27,265 nt of DNA from JAQUCI01 sp034932685 (GCA_034932685.1 JAYFOM010000029.1:1-27265), one strand, 5' to 3'; shown: positions 5,522-14,988, numbered from the stretch's first letter. Notes: generated by a model not told the origin, from the sequence alone. A program made the numbers and translations.

Positions 5522-8500
5522 ATGGACAAAAATCAAGCATATCGTGTTATTAATCTGGGGAAAAAAGCCAAACGTCGTGATTATTCTAAAGTAAGTGGTT
5601 CATTAGAACTTCCTAACTTAGTAGAAATACAAACTAATTCATTTCAATGGTTTCAAGACGAAGGTATTCGTGAGGTATTTGAAGAGATTTATCCAATTCA
5701 AAACTATAGCGGAACAATTAAGTTGAAGTTTTTGGACTACGAATTTAGCGAACCAAAGTACAGTGCTGGTGAAGCTAAGATAAGAGAAGCTAATTATGCT
5801 TCGCTTTTAAAAGCGAAAATGGAGTTAGAAATTGTTGATAGCACAACCGGTGAAGTAATCACAAAGTATGAAGATGTTTACTTTGGTGACATGCCATTAA
5901 TGACTGAAACAGGAACCTTTGTCATAAATGGTGCAGAAAGAGTTATTGTTTCGCAGATCGTACGTTCTCCTGGTGCATATTACTCAATTGGCACTGAAGA
6001 GAAAACGGGTAAGGAAACTTACAACTCTGAACTAATTCCAAGTCGTGGCACGTGGTTAGAATTTATGTCGGATTCAAAGAAATCTGCTTTAGGTCGTTTG
6101 TTGAATATGAGCATCGACCGTAAACGCAAAATCTTATCAACTATATTATTTAAGTCTGTAGGACTTGGATTAAATTATGAACACAACGAGGATGCTTTCG
6201 ATACCACTTCATTTAAGACTTTTTTATCAGCCCTAAATCTGGTCGTTAATGATGAATTGGAAGTTGATGGCGATCAACGCGAATACTTAAATCTGTATCT
6301 ATTGTTATATACGGCATTCTTTGGTAACTATGAAGAAATCGTAAATACCTTACAAGCAGATAAAGTAAGAACAACTAACGAAGCACTTTTATCAGTATAT
6401 GAAAATCAACGTTCGGATGAAGTTCCAACATTGGATGGATCGATCAGTGTAATGAATGCGAAGTTCTTTGATTCTCGTCGTTATGATCTTACAAAAGCAG
6501 GACGTTATAAATTGCGTAAAAAGCTAGGACTACTTAATCGTTTAGAGGGAGTATATACAGCTGAAGATATATTTGACGCAAAGGGAGCCTTGTTGTTTAA
6601 ATCAGGCACTTTTATTGGTCGCAAAGAACGTGACATTTTGAAAGAAGAATTAAGTAAGGGTACTCACATTTGTGCCTTTCCGATGAATCATCTGTTTTCT
6701 CATCCTGATACTGTAAAAGTTAATGCTAGCTACACTAATGTGTTAGTCGGAAGAATATTGGCAGAAGAGATTGAATTAAGTGACATGACTTTGGAAAAAG
6801 GAACGGTTTTAACTAAATCTGATGTTGATAAGCTTGCGAAGGAAAAAGAAGAAGTATTGATCTTTGCTAGTATCATTGCACGTGAAGTCACACTGACTAA
6901 AGAAAATGTACGTAGTGTGCTAGATTATGGACAACGTTTATTTGTCTTAGGAAGAATCTTGAACAATGATCAGGATGTATTACATAATGACAAACTAACA
7001 GCAATGCGTTATTTACCTGATTATGATGTTGCCAACTTAAGTGCTGCTGAAAAACAAGCGCTTGTTGACTTAGTTAACAAGAAAGCAAACATCACAGTTT
7101 GGTTGATAGGGGCAGCGGTTCAACAGCTGTTTGTTCGTGCTGAAAACACAGACACTAGTCGTGTTAAGGTTATTGCGACTGATCCACTAATTAATAAGAA
7201 AACCATCATGATTTCAGATATGTATGCTTGTTTCTCTTATCTTTTAAACTTGGTTGATGGTATTGGCGATGTTGACGATATCGATCAGTTAGGCAATCGT
7301 CGTATTAGAACAATCGGTGAACTTATCCAAAATCAATTTAGAATTGGTTTATCGCGAATGGAAAGAGCAGTCAAAGAAAGAATGTCAATATCTGACCTTT
7401 CTACTTTAACGCCGAAAAACTTAACCAATATCAGACCATTAACAGCTGCGATCAAAGAATTCTTCTCAAGTAGCCAGTTGTCGCAGTTTATGGATCAGGT
7501 TAATCCGTTGGCTGAACTTACTAATAAGCGTCGTATCTCAGCGCTTGGTCCTGGTGGATTGACAAGAGAAAGAGCTGGCTTTGAAGTTCGTGATGTTCAT
7601 ACATCTCACTATGGTCGTATTTGTCCGATTGAAACACCAGAAGGTCCTAATATCGGTTTAATATCTAATTTGACATCATATGCTAGGGTAAATGAATTTG
7701 GCTTTATTCAAACACCTTATCGTTTAGTAAATAATGGTAAGGTATCTGAAGAAGTTATCTACTTGTCAGCGGATGACGAAGAAGATTACATTATTGCACA
7801 AGCAAATGAAGTGTTAAATGGTCAATTAGTAAATGAAGAAGTTGTTGCTCGTCATAAAGGGGAAACCATAATGGCAAGCAAAGAAGAAGTTGAACTTGCT
7901 GACGTTAGTCCCAAACAGATTGTATCTGTTGCGACAGCTTGTATACCGTTTTTAGAAAATGATGATGCATCGCGTGCTCTTATGGGTGCAAACATGCAAC
8001 GTCAAGCTATTCCATTGCTACGTCCAGCAGCTCCTTGGGTAGGCACTGGTGTTGAGTATCGGGTTGCTAAAGATTCAGGTAGTGGTATAACAGCAACTGG
8101 TGATGGTGTGGTATCTTATGTTGATGCAAATAAGATCATTGTTGATGAAAATAATGGTCAAAGAGAGTATCGACTATCAAAATTCCGTCGCTCTAATTCA
8201 GGGACATGTATTAATCAACATCCTATTGTCATGCGTGGGGAAACGATTAATGCAGGTGATGTAATCGCTGATGGTCCAGCCATGAATAATGGTGAGTTGG
8301 CACTAGGACAAAACGTTACGATTGCCTTTATGACATGGTATGGTTATAACTATGAAGATGCGATTATCATGTCTGAACGTTTAGTAAAAGATGATGTGTA
8401 TACATCTATTCATATCGAAGAGTATGAAATTGAAGTACGTGAGACTAAGCTTGGTCCTGAAGAAATCACAAGAGATATTCCAAATGTTTCTGAGAATTCC

Positions 8501-9655
8501 TGTCGCCATTTGAACGCTCGTGGAGTTGTAATGGTGGGTGCGGAAGTTAAAGAAGGGGATATCCTGGTTGGTAAAGTCACACCTAAAGGACAAAGTGAAA
8601 TATCACCTGAAGAAAAACTATTATTAGCTATCTTTGGTGAAAAATCACGTGAGGTTAGAGATAATTCGTTGAAAGTACCACATGGTGGTGCTGGTATTGT
8701 TCAAATGGTTCGTTTCTTCCGTAGAGAAGATGGTCATGAATTGCCACCTGGAGTAAATGAAGTAGTTAAAGTTTACATCGTTCAGAAACGTAAAATTTCG
8801 GAAGGTGATAAAATGGCTGGTAGACATGGTAATAAAGGCGTTATCTCACGCATTTTACCAGTTGAAGATATGCCGTTTATGCCAGATGGCACACCTGTGG
8901 ATATTATGTTAAATCCCTTTGGTGTTCCTTCACGTATGAACATTGGACAGGTGTTGGAAATCCATTTGGGCATGGCTGCTAAGAAACTAGGCGTTCAATT
9001 TGCGACTCCGGTATTTGATGGGATCAATAATGATGAACTAAAAGCTATCATGAATGAAGCGGAAAGCACAAAAGATGGTAAGACAATCTTGTTTGATGGT
9101 CGTACTGGTGAACCGTTTGATGAAAGAATTTCAGTTGGAGTTATGTATATGATCAAGTTGGCGCACATGGTAGATGATAAATTACATGCTCGTGCTACTG
9201 GTCCTTATTCATTAGTAACTCAACAACCGCTTGGTGGTAAGGCTCAAAATGGTGGTCAACGTTTCGGTGAAATGGAAGTTTGGGCGCTTGAAGCTTATGG
9301 TGCTGCTTATACATTGGGCGAAGTATTGACAATCAAATCAGATGATATTTTGGGAAGAACTAAAACATATGAAGCGATCATCAAAGGTAAAGATGTTCCT
9401 GCTCCTGGTGTTCCTGAATCATTCCGCGTACTCAAACACGAACTACAAGCATTGGCAATTGATGTCAAAATGCTTGACAAAGATGGACGTGAAATCGATA
9501 TGCGAAAGATGGAAGTAGAAGAAATAAAACAGATTGCTGCGGTTGAAGAAGTAGTCGTAGCACAGCCTGAGGTAGATAACAGTGCTGATGATGACTTACC
9601 TGAAGCTATCGTAGGCTTCGATGATGATTACAGTGATTACGATATAAACAATTAA
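5522..9655 (+). CDS. rpoB: DNA-directed RNA polymerase beta subunit
   Basis: A 1377-residue catalytic subunit. The start is the ATG at 5522 (MDKNQAYRVINLGKKAKRR), preceded by AGAAAGGTGG; a longer upstream reading lacks family similarity. Core motifs are DMPLMTETGTFVINGAERVIVSQ, the rifampicin cluster SSSQLSQFMDQ...NKRRISALGPGG, CPIETPEGPNIGL, GYNYEDAI, the KISEGDKMAGRHGNKGV segment and QQPLGGKAQNGGQRFGEMEVWALE near the C terminus. Two oddities are seen. The residue matching E. coli His526 is Asn (codon 7523-7525, residue 668), with Ala at the Ser522 position and Val at Asn518. The protein is also about 180 residues longer than Bacillus RpoB, mostly between residues about 330 and 585. A short acidic tail ends the protein. 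rpoC follows after 13 bases. Confidence 0.98.
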   Translation: MDKNQAYRVINLGKKAKRRDYSKVSGSLELPNLVEIQTNSFQWFQDEGIREVFEEIYPIQNYSGTIKLKFLDYEFSEPKYSAGEAKIREANYASLLKAKMELEIVDSTTGEVITKYEDVYFGDMPLMTETGTFVINGAERVIVSQIVRSPGAYYSIGTEEKTGKETYNSELIPSRGTWLEFMSDSKKSALGRLLNMSIDRKRKILSTILFKSVGLGLNYEHNEDAFDTTSFKTFLSALNLVVNDELEVDGDQREYLNLYLLLYTAFFGNYEEIVNTLQADKVRTTNEALLSVYENQRSDEVPTLDGSISVMNAKFFDSRRYDLTKAGRYKLRKKLGLLNRLEGVYTAEDIFDAKGALLFKSGTFIGRKERDILKEELSKGTHICAFPMNHLFSHPDTVKVNASYTNVLVGRILAEEIELSDMTLEKGTVLTKSDVDKLAKEKEEVLIFASIIAREVTLTKENVRSVLDYGQRLFVLGRILNNDQDVLHNDKLTAMRYLPDYDVANLSAAEKQALVDLVNKKANITVWLIGAAVQQLFVRAENTDTSRVKVIATDPLINKKTIMISDMYACFSYLLNLVDGIGDVDDIDQLGNRRIRTIGELIQNQFRIGLSRMERAVKERMSISDLSTLTPKNLTNIRPLTAAIKEFFSSSQLSQFMDQVNPLAELTNKRRISALGPGGLTRERAGFEVRDVHTSHYGRICPIETPEGPNIGLISNLTSYARVNEFGFIQTPYRLVNNGKVSEEVIYLSADDEEDYIIAQANEVLNGQLVNEEVVARHKGETIMASKEEVELADVSPKQIVSVATACIPFLENDDASRALMGANMQRQAIPLLRPAAPWVGTGVEYRVAKDSGSGITATGDGVVSYVDANKIIVDENNGQREYRLSKFRRSNSGTCINQHPIVMRGETINAGDVIADGPAMNNGELALGQNVTIAFMTWYGYNYEDAIIMSERLVKDDVYTSIHIEEYEIEVRETKLGPEEITRDIPNVSENSCRHLNARGVVMVGAEVKEGDILVGKVTPKGQSEISPEEKLLLAIFGEKSREVRDNSLKVPHGGAGIVQMVRFFRREDGHELPPGVNEVVKVYIVQKRKISEGDKMAGRHGNKGVISRILPVEDMPFMPDGTPVDIMLNPFGVPSRMNIGQVLEIHLGMAAKKLGVQFATPVFDGINNDELKAIMNEAESTKDGKTILFDGRTGEPFDERISVGVMYMIKLAHMVDDKLHARATGPYSLVTQQPLGGKAQNGGQRFGEMEVWALEAYGAAYTLGEVLTIKSDDILGRTKTYEAIIKGKDVPAPGVPESFRVLKHELQALAIDVKMLDKDGREIDMRKMEVEEIKQIAAVEEVVVAQPEVDNSADDDLPEAIVGFDDDYSDYDINN

Positions 9656-9668
9656 GGAGGCATAAAAG

Positions 9669-12600
9669 ATGAGTATAAACAATTTCGCCTCGATGCAAAT
9701 AGGTTTAGCATCACCGGAAAGAATTCTCGAGTGGTCACATGGAGAAGTAAAAAAGCCGGAAACGATCAACTATCGTTCGCAAAAACCCGAAAGAGATGGT
9801 TTGTTCTGTGAAAGAATATTTGGTCCTTCAAAGGACTGGGAATGTTATTGTGGTAAGTATAAAAAGATTAGATATCAAGGTGTCATTTGTGATCGCTGTG
9901 GCGTTGAGATAACAAAGTCTAACGTTCGTCGTGAAAGAATGGGCCATATTGAATTAGCAGCTCCTGTTGCTCACATTTGGTACTTAAGAGGCATACCTTC
10001 ACGAATGAGTTTGTTGTTAAATATGACACCAAAATCATTAGAAGAAGTAACCTACTTTGTTTCTTGGGTCGTGACTGATCCTGGTAAGACAAAACTTGAT
10101 TATAAGCAAGTTATTTCTGAGCGAGAGTATCGTGAAGCTAACGCAATATATGGCTTTAACAGTTTCAAAGCGCAAACTGGTGCTGAAGCAGTCAAGACTT
10201 TACTTGAACAAGTTGAACTTACCAAAGAAAGAGCAATTATTGTTGATGACTTAAAAGATGCACAGGGTGATAAACGCAAGAAACTTATCAAACGTTTAGA
10301 AACAGTTGAAGCATTTATTAATTCAAGTAATCAACCTGAATGGATGGTGTTATCAGTATTACCAGTAATTCCACCTGATTTAAGACCGATGTTACAACTT
10401 GATGGTGGTCGTTTTGCGACTAGTGATCTAAACGACTTATATCGTCGTGTCATAACTAGAAACAATCGTTTGAAGAAGTTACTTGAACTTGGAACACCAA
10501 GTATTATCGTACAAAACGAGAAACGTATGCTTCAAGAAGCAGTTGATGCTTTAATCGATAATGGTCGTCGTAGTAAACCAATAACCGGAGCTGGTGGTAG
10601 AGCATTAAAATCTTTATCACATAGTCTTAAGGGTAAACAAGGACGTTTCCGTCAAAACCTACTTGGTAAGCGTGTTGACTTCTCTGGACGTTCAGTAATC
10701 GCAGTTGGACCTAACTTAAAAATGTATGAATGTGGATTACCAAGAGAAATGGCAATTCAATTATTCAAACCATTTGTTATTAATGAAATCGTTAATCGTG
10801 GTGTCGCTGGTAATCCTAAGACTGCGGAAAAACTTATTGATCGTCAAGATGCGCGCGTTTGGGATATTGTAGAAGACATTGTTGAATCAAGGCCGGTATT
10901 ACTAAATCGTGCTCCAACTTTACATCGTCTTGGAATTCAAGCATTTAAACCAAGATTAGTAGAAGGAAGAGCGATCAGGTTACATCCACTAGTAACACCA
11001 GCGTTTAATGCGGATTTTGATGGTGACCAAATGGCGGTTCATGTTCCTTTGTCGGAAGAAGCGTGTGCTGAAGCTGAAATCTTAATGCTAGGTTCTAACA
11101 ATATTTTAGGACCTAAAGATGGTAAACCAATTGTTACACCATCTCAAGATATGGTTTTAGGTAACTTCTACCTTAATATGGAAGAAACGGCTGAAGAGTT
11201 TTTCGCAAAAGCTGAATATTTCGAGGCCTTGAATGAAACAGAAGAAGCTAAATTATGGCGTCGTTTTGGTGAAAATGAAGGAGCGATCTATCGTAATGCT
11301 AATGAGGCATTAATAGCTTATGAGAATAAAAATGCTCATTTACATACAAGAGTTGCAGTAAGAGCTTCATCTTTGAAGAAAACAACATTTACTGCTGAAC
11401 AGAAAAATAAATTGTTGATCACCACTATCGGAAAACTGATCTTTAATGAAATATTCCCTTCTGATTTTCCTTATTTAAATGAAGCTGGTGCTAATGATTT
11501 TGTTGGCACACCTGATCGTTATTTTGTAAGTACGGCAACTGATGTTAAAGCTTATATCAAACAAATGCCGATTTCAAAAGATTTTAAGAAAGCGAATTTG
11601 GGTTTAGTAATCGCAGAAGTATTCAAGCGTTATCGTAATGAGAGAACTTCTCAAATTTTAGATAAGATCAAAGATTTGGGATTCAAATACTCAACGATTG
11701 CTGGCATTACGGTTTCTTTATCTGACATTAATGTAGCACCTAATAAATATAGTGCAATTGAAAAGGGTAAGGAAAAAGCAGGCGAACTTAATCGCTTGTA
11801 TCAAAGGGGTAAACTAACTGCTCCCGAATGGGAAAGACATCTAACATCACTTTGGGGTGGTATAAAGGATTCCATTGGTAAAGAAGTAATGGAAAACCTA
11901 CCACGTAAAAATCCAATCAACATGATGGCCGTTTCAGGAGCTAGAGGAAATGTATCGCACTTTACACAGTTAGCTGGTATGCGTGGCTTGATGGGTAAAC
12001 CAACTCAATCAAAGTCGAAGAAAGAATATCAATCATCAATCATCGAAGTTCCTATCTATTCGTCTTTTAGAGAAGGATTAAATGTATCAGAGTTCTTTAT
12101 TTCAACCCATGGGGTTAGAAAAGGATTGACTGATACAGCTCTTAAAACAGCTGAATCTGGTTATTTAACAAGAAGACTTGTAGATGTTGCACAGGATGTA
12201 ATAGTATCACTTGACGATTGTGAAACTGATCGTGGATATTATATTGAAGCGTTAGTAAACACCAAAGAGAATTCTGTAATTGAAAGTTTGTATGATCGAA
12301 TTGTTGGTAGATATGCTAAAGAAGATGTTTTCGATCCTAAGACTAATGAGTTAATCGTGGCCAGTGATGATTTTATTGATGATGAGATAGCTGCCAAGAT
12401 TGTGGCTGCCAACATTACAAAAATATATATCCGTAATGTCTTCACTTGTGAATCGACTTATGGCGTATGTAAAAAGTGTTATGGACGCAATATCGCAACT
12501 GGCAAGATCGTTGAAGTTGGAGAAGCTGTTGGAATCATGGCGGCACAATCAATTGGTGAACCAGGAACGCAGTTGACCATGAGAAACTTCCATACGGGTG

Positions 12601-13499
12601 GTGTTGCTGGTGGTAGTGATATTACTCAGGGTTTGCCTAGGGTAGAAGAACTATTTGAAGCACGTGCTCCAAAACACACGGCAACAATATCAAAAATAAA
12701 AGGTGAGATCGTTGAAATAAGTGAAAGCGATAATAACAGTTTCAAAGTATTGATCGCTAATGAAAAAGAAACGATCGAACATCGTACTGAACACAATCAA
12801 AGCGTTCGCTCATGGTTAAAAGTTGGTACATCAGTAGATGCTGGGGATAAACTCACTGAAGGACCTGTTAATCCAAAAGAATTATTAGAAGTAGCAGGTG
12901 TTGCGGCAGTTCAAGATTATATCCTGAAAGAAGTACAAAAGGTTTATGGAGCGCAAGGTATTGGCATATCTGACAAACATATTGAAATCATTATTAGTCA
13001 AATGTTGCGTAAGGTTGTTGTAATAAATCCTGGAGAAACTGATTTGAGTTCTGGAATTCAAATTAGTTTACCAAATATAACCAACATCAATCGTGATATG
13101 TTGTTACAAAGCAAGATGCCAGCTACCTTTGGACCTACATTATTAGGTATATCTAAAGCATCAGTTGAAACAGACTCATTCTTATCGGCTGCTAGTTTCC
13201 AAGAAACGACAAAGGTTTTAACAGACGCTGCAGTAAAAGGTAAGATCGATCGCTTGTTAGGTTTAAAGGAAAATGTCATCATTGGTAAAATGATACCAGC
13301 TGGTACAGGTTCTAACGCAAAAAGAGCATCAACCGACGCGATCATGGAGCTTGCGGCTAAGTTGAGAGCGGATCGTGAAGCACGTAACTTCAAAGAAGAG
13401 GATGTGTTAATGACTGAAATCGAAAGTGAAGAAACAATCGATGTATTTGTTAATGAAAGCGATGAAATCGAAAAGGAAGATATTGCTGGACTTGAATAA
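9669..13499 (+). CDS. rpoC: DNA-directed RNA polymerase beta' subunit
   Basis: A 1276-residue catalytic subunit, close to Bacillus length. It has the N-terminal zinc ribbon with cysteines 59, 61, 74 and 77, the RFRQNLLGKRVDFSGRSVI segment, the magnesium-binding NADFDGD (residues 447-453, three Asp present), bridge/trigger-region motifs PNIM-like NPINMMAVSGARGN and QLAGMRGLMGKP, and the second zinc site formed by the Cys in DDCETDRG and by FTCESTYGVCKKCYGRN. GIMAAQSIGEPGTQLTMRNFHTGG follows. The C terminus carries an acidic tail (MTEIESEETIDVF...). The ribosome site AAGGAGG (9654-9660) overlaps the rpoB stop, which suggests coupling. A terminator follows the stop by a few bases. Nothing is missing. 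Confidence 0.98.
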   Translation: MSINNFASMQIGLASPERILEWSHGEVKKPETINYRSQKPERDGLFCERIFGPSKDWECYCGKYKKIRYQGVICDRCGVEITKSNVRRERMGHIELAAPVAHIWYLRGIPSRMSLLLNMTPKSLEEVTYFVSWVVTDPGKTKLDYKQVISEREYREANAIYGFNSFKAQTGAEAVKTLLEQVELTKERAIIVDDLKDAQGDKRKKLIKRLETVEAFINSSNQPEWMVLSVLPVIPPDLRPMLQLDGGRFATSDLNDLYRRVITRNNRLKKLLELGTPSIIVQNEKRMLQEAVDALIDNGRRSKPITGAGGRALKSLSHSLKGKQGRFRQNLLGKRVDFSGRSVIAVGPNLKMYECGLPREMAIQLFKPFVINEIVNRGVAGNPKTAEKLIDRQDARVWDIVEDIVESRPVLLNRAPTLHRLGIQAFKPRLVEGRAIRLHPLVTPAFNADFDGDQMAVHVPLSEEACAEAEILMLGSNNILGPKDGKPIVTPSQDMVLGNFYLNMEETAEEFFAKAEYFEALNETEEAKLWRRFGENEGAIYRNANEALIAYENKNAHLHTRVAVRASSLKKTTFTAEQKNKLLITTIGKLIFNEIFPSDFPYLNEAGANDFVGTPDRYFVSTATDVKAYIKQMPISKDFKKANLGLVIAEVFKRYRNERTSQILDKIKDLGFKYSTIAGITVSLSDINVAPNKYSAIEKGKEKAGELNRLYQRGKLTAPEWERHLTSLWGGIKDSIGKEVMENLPRKNPINMMAVSGARGNVSHFTQLAGMRGLMGKPTQSKSKKEYQSSIIEVPIYSSFREGLNVSEFFISTHGVRKGLTDTALKTAESGYLTRRLVDVAQDVIVSLDDCETDRGYYIEALVNTKENSVIESLYDRIVGRYAKEDVFDPKTNELIVASDDFIDDEIAAKIVAANITKIYIRNVFTCESTYGVCKKCYGRNIATGKIVEVGEAVGIMAAQSIGEPGTQLTMRNFHTGGVAGGSDITQGLPRVEELFEARAPKHTATISKIKGEIVEISESDNNSFKVLIANEKETIEHRTEHNQSVRSWLKVGTSVDAGDKLTEGPVNPKELLEVAGVAAVQDYILKEVQKVYGAQGIGISDKHIEIIISQMLRKVVVINPGETDLSSGIQISLPNITNINRDMLLQSKMPATFGPTLLGISKASVETDSFLSAASFQETTKVLTDAAVKGKIDRLLGLKENVIIGKMIPAGTGSNAKRASTDAIMELAAKLRADREARNFKEEDVLMTEIESEETIDVFVNESDEIEKEDIAGLE

Positions 13500-13505
13500 G
13501 AACTA

Positions 13506-13529
13506 AGAGACCTAACGGTCTCTTTTTTT
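13506..13529 (+). terminator. Rho-independent terminator after rpoC
   Basis: A 7-bp stem AGAGACC/GGTCTCT (13506-13512 with 13517-13523) with a TAAC loop is followed by six T, just after the rpoC stop. Confidence 0.9.
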
Positions 13530-13574
13530 GACTGAAAGTTTTCAGAAAAAATGTAAATTAAATGAAAATATGTA

Positions 13575-13603
13575 TTGACAATATTTTCATCATTTATTAT
13601 AAT
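13575..13603 (+). promoter_or_regulatory. Consensus sigma-A promoter of the unassigned RNA gene
   Basis: TTGACA (13575-13580), exactly 17 bases, then TATAAT (13598-13603): both hexamers are perfect. It is the strongest promoter in the window, which suggests an abundant transcript starting near 13610. Confidence 0.88.
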
Positions 13604-13609
13604 TTTAAT

Positions 13610-13824
13610 ATCATAAAAACGATCATAACTTAGAAAGATAAGGGAAATTGAAATTATGATAGTTTTATTAGACTAGACCCGGTGTTATCTACACCAAAAC
13701 TATATGTCTTAAAATAGTGACTTCTGCCTTGAACCTCCTATGTTCGATGTTGGGTAGTATCATCGGGTCGGTTAATTAAAGTAACATTTAGCAAAAAACG
13801 AACATGATGGAAGTTCGTTTTTTT
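13610..13824 (+). ncRNA. Free-standing structured RNA of unknown family (about 215 nt)
   Basis: The segment lies between a perfect promoter and a strong terminator and has no plausible protein gene. Direct pairing signals are: a 5' hairpin AAAACGATCATAA/TTATGATAGTTTT (13616-13628 with 13654-13666, one mismatch); a long-range helix GACCCGGTG/CATCGGGTC (13676-13684 with 13761-13769, one G-U); a nested small hairpin GGTGT/ACACC (13681-13685 with 13691-13695) that competes with the inner part of that helix; ACTAT/ATAGT (13699-13703 with 13714-13718); and TTGAAC/GTTCGA (13729-13734 with 13742-13747). This suggests a 5' hairpin plus a multi-branched domain. I compared it from memory with 6S RNA, T-box, SRP RNA, tmRNA and common riboswitches and could not place it. 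The next gene has its own promoter, so this is more likely an independent RNA than a leader. Confidence 0.65.
13793..13824 (+). terminator. Terminator of the unassigned RNA gene
   Basis: An 11-bp stem (13793-13803 with 13813-13823) with a 9-base loop; the 3' arm runs into T7. It contains no sequence complementary to the upstream folded domain, so no attenuation switch is apparent. Confidence 0.9.
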
Positions 13825-13888
13825 ATGATTATTTCCTTGGTAATACGTGCGATTAAGGTGATTGAAATATTTAATTAGATATAAGTGC

Positions 13889-13917
13889 TTGACATTTATG
13901 ACTAATTAGCATAAACT
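13889..13917 (+). promoter_or_regulatory. Promoter of the lysine-riboswitch transporter operon
   Basis: TTGACA (13889-13894), a 17-base spacer and TAAACT (13912-13917) lie about 15 bases upstream of the riboswitch. Confidence 0.65.
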
Positions 13918-13931
13918 ACAGAACATAAAAC

Positions 13932-14136
13932 AGAATATCGGTAGAGGTAGCGGTGCAGATTAGTAACTTAGTGAGCCGGCAGGCAATGAACTAAGCGAAA
14001 GGCAATCACCGCCGAACAGCGACATCGGCAGATATCGGCTGTGGGGTTATAAGAAACACTTATGACACTCCTTCGTAAGAAGTGGAGCTATTACATGGTT
14101 AATTAACTCGTGTGTAATAGCATACGAGTTTTGTTT
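13932..14136 (+). promoter_or_regulatory. Lysine riboswitch (L box) with terminator/antiterminator
   Basis: The aptamer shows conserved L-box blocks in order: GGTAGAGGT (13940-13948), GCGGTG paired with CACCGC (13950-13955 with 14007-14012), GAAAGGC (13997-14003), CGCCGAA (14010-14016), a GGGGTTAT arm (14043-14050) and TGACACTCC near the 3' side. The expression platform is clear. GCTATTACA (14087-14095) can pair with TGTAATAGC (14113-14121) as an antiterminator, while AACTCGTGTG/CATACGAGTT (14105-14114 with 14121-14130) plus a T-rich tail forms the terminator. P1 closure (GGTAG 13940-13944 with CTATT 14088-14092) hides the 5' antiterminator arm. With lysine bound, transcription should stop before the importer genes. 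The mechanism is known for the family; the pairings are read from the sequence. Confidence 0.93.
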
Positions 14137-14160
14137 TATTAGAGCCATGGAGAAAAGATC

Positions 14161-14988
14161 ATGAAAAAAGTTTTATTATTATTGGTTATGTTAGTTATGC
14201 TCATCGGTTGTACAACCGCACCAAAAGAAACACCTGAAGATACACTTACTTTGCAAGAAGGAAAACTGATCGTTGGCATGGAAGCGAATTATGCGCCATT
14301 CAACTGGACACAAATTACAGCTAATGAATTTACGGTTGCGATTTCTTCTGTTGATTACGCGGATGGTTATGATGTTCAAATGGCGAGAATCATCGCAGAC
14401 GCACTTGGTCTTGAATTGGTAGTAAAAAAATTAGCATGGGAAGGTTTGATACCAGCTTTAAACGCTAATGAAATTGATTTAGTAATTGCAGGTATGACGG
14501 AAACGCCTGATCGTGCAGCTAGTGCAGATTTTACATCACCATACTATGAATCAGATATGGTTATGATAGTTAGAGCAGATGATGATTTAGTAAATGCGAC
14601 TTCGATACAAGACTTCGCTAATAAAGTTGTTATGGGACAGATGAATACAACTTATGATGAGATCATCGATCAAATCAATGATGTAATTCATGCCGTACCA
14701 CAAGAAAGCTATCCGAGAATGGTCTTGTCATTACTATCAAATGAAGTTGACGGACTAACAGCTGAACTTCCAGTTGCGGTAGGAGTTGTCGCGGCTAATC
14801 CATCCTTAGCGATTGTTAGATTTAGCGCTGGTAATGGTTTTGAAGTTGACACTTCAGTATCAGTAGCAGTTAAAAAAGGTAATCAAGCTTTAAGAGATGC
14901 CGTACAAGCGGTATTAGATACAATTGATCAAGATGTAAGAGATCAAATGATGATTGACGCAACGAATCGTCAACCTGCTGTTGAGTAA
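14161..14988 (+). CDS. Amino-acid ABC transporter substrate-binding lipoprotein, probably lysine
   Basis: A 275-residue extracytoplasmic binding protein of the polar amino-acid (family 3) type. The N terminus is a lipoprotein signal: MKKV, a hydrophobic core, then LIGC with the lipid-bearing cysteine at residue 17. The mature part opens EGKLIVGMEANYAPFNW and includes GYDVQMARIIADALG, IPALNANEIDLVIAGMTETPDRAASADFTSPYYES and QESYPRMVLSLLSNEVDGL, all standard for lysine/arginine/histidine/glutamine binders. The lysine riboswitch directly upstream is the main reason to infer lysine as substrate. The stop overlaps the permease start by one base (TAATG), so the two are translationally coupled. Confidence 0.9.
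   Translation: MKKVLLLLVMLVMLIGCTTAPKETPEDTLTLQEGKLIVGMEANYAPFNWTQITANEFTVAISSVDYADGYDVQMARIIADALGLELVVKKLAWEGLIPALNANEIDLVIAGMTETPDRAASADFTSPYYESDMVMIVRADDDLVNATSIQDFANKVVMGQMNTTYDEIIDQINDVIHAVPQESYPRMVLSLLSNEVDGLTAELPVAVGVVAANPSLAIVRFSAGNGFEVDTSVSVAVKKGNQALRDAVQAVLDTIDQDVRDQMMIDATNRQPAVE

Noticed and set aside
13656..13676. Six-codon leader peptide (MIVLLD) in the RNA gene
   Set aside because: The ATG lies in the 3' arm of the 5' hairpin, the ribosome site is weak, and no regulated gene follows before the terminator.
13676..13770. T-box-like GGGTAGTATC followed by a terminator
   Set aside because: The tRNA-pairing TGGN element is replaced by TAGT, the terminator arm is not complementary to the region, and the next genes have their own promoter and a lysine riboswitch.
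13610..13824. 6S RNA as identity of the unassigned RNA
   Set aside because: 6S RNA pairs its 5' and 3' ends around a large central bubble; here the 5' end forms its own hairpin. A divergent form cannot be fully excluded without a covariance search.
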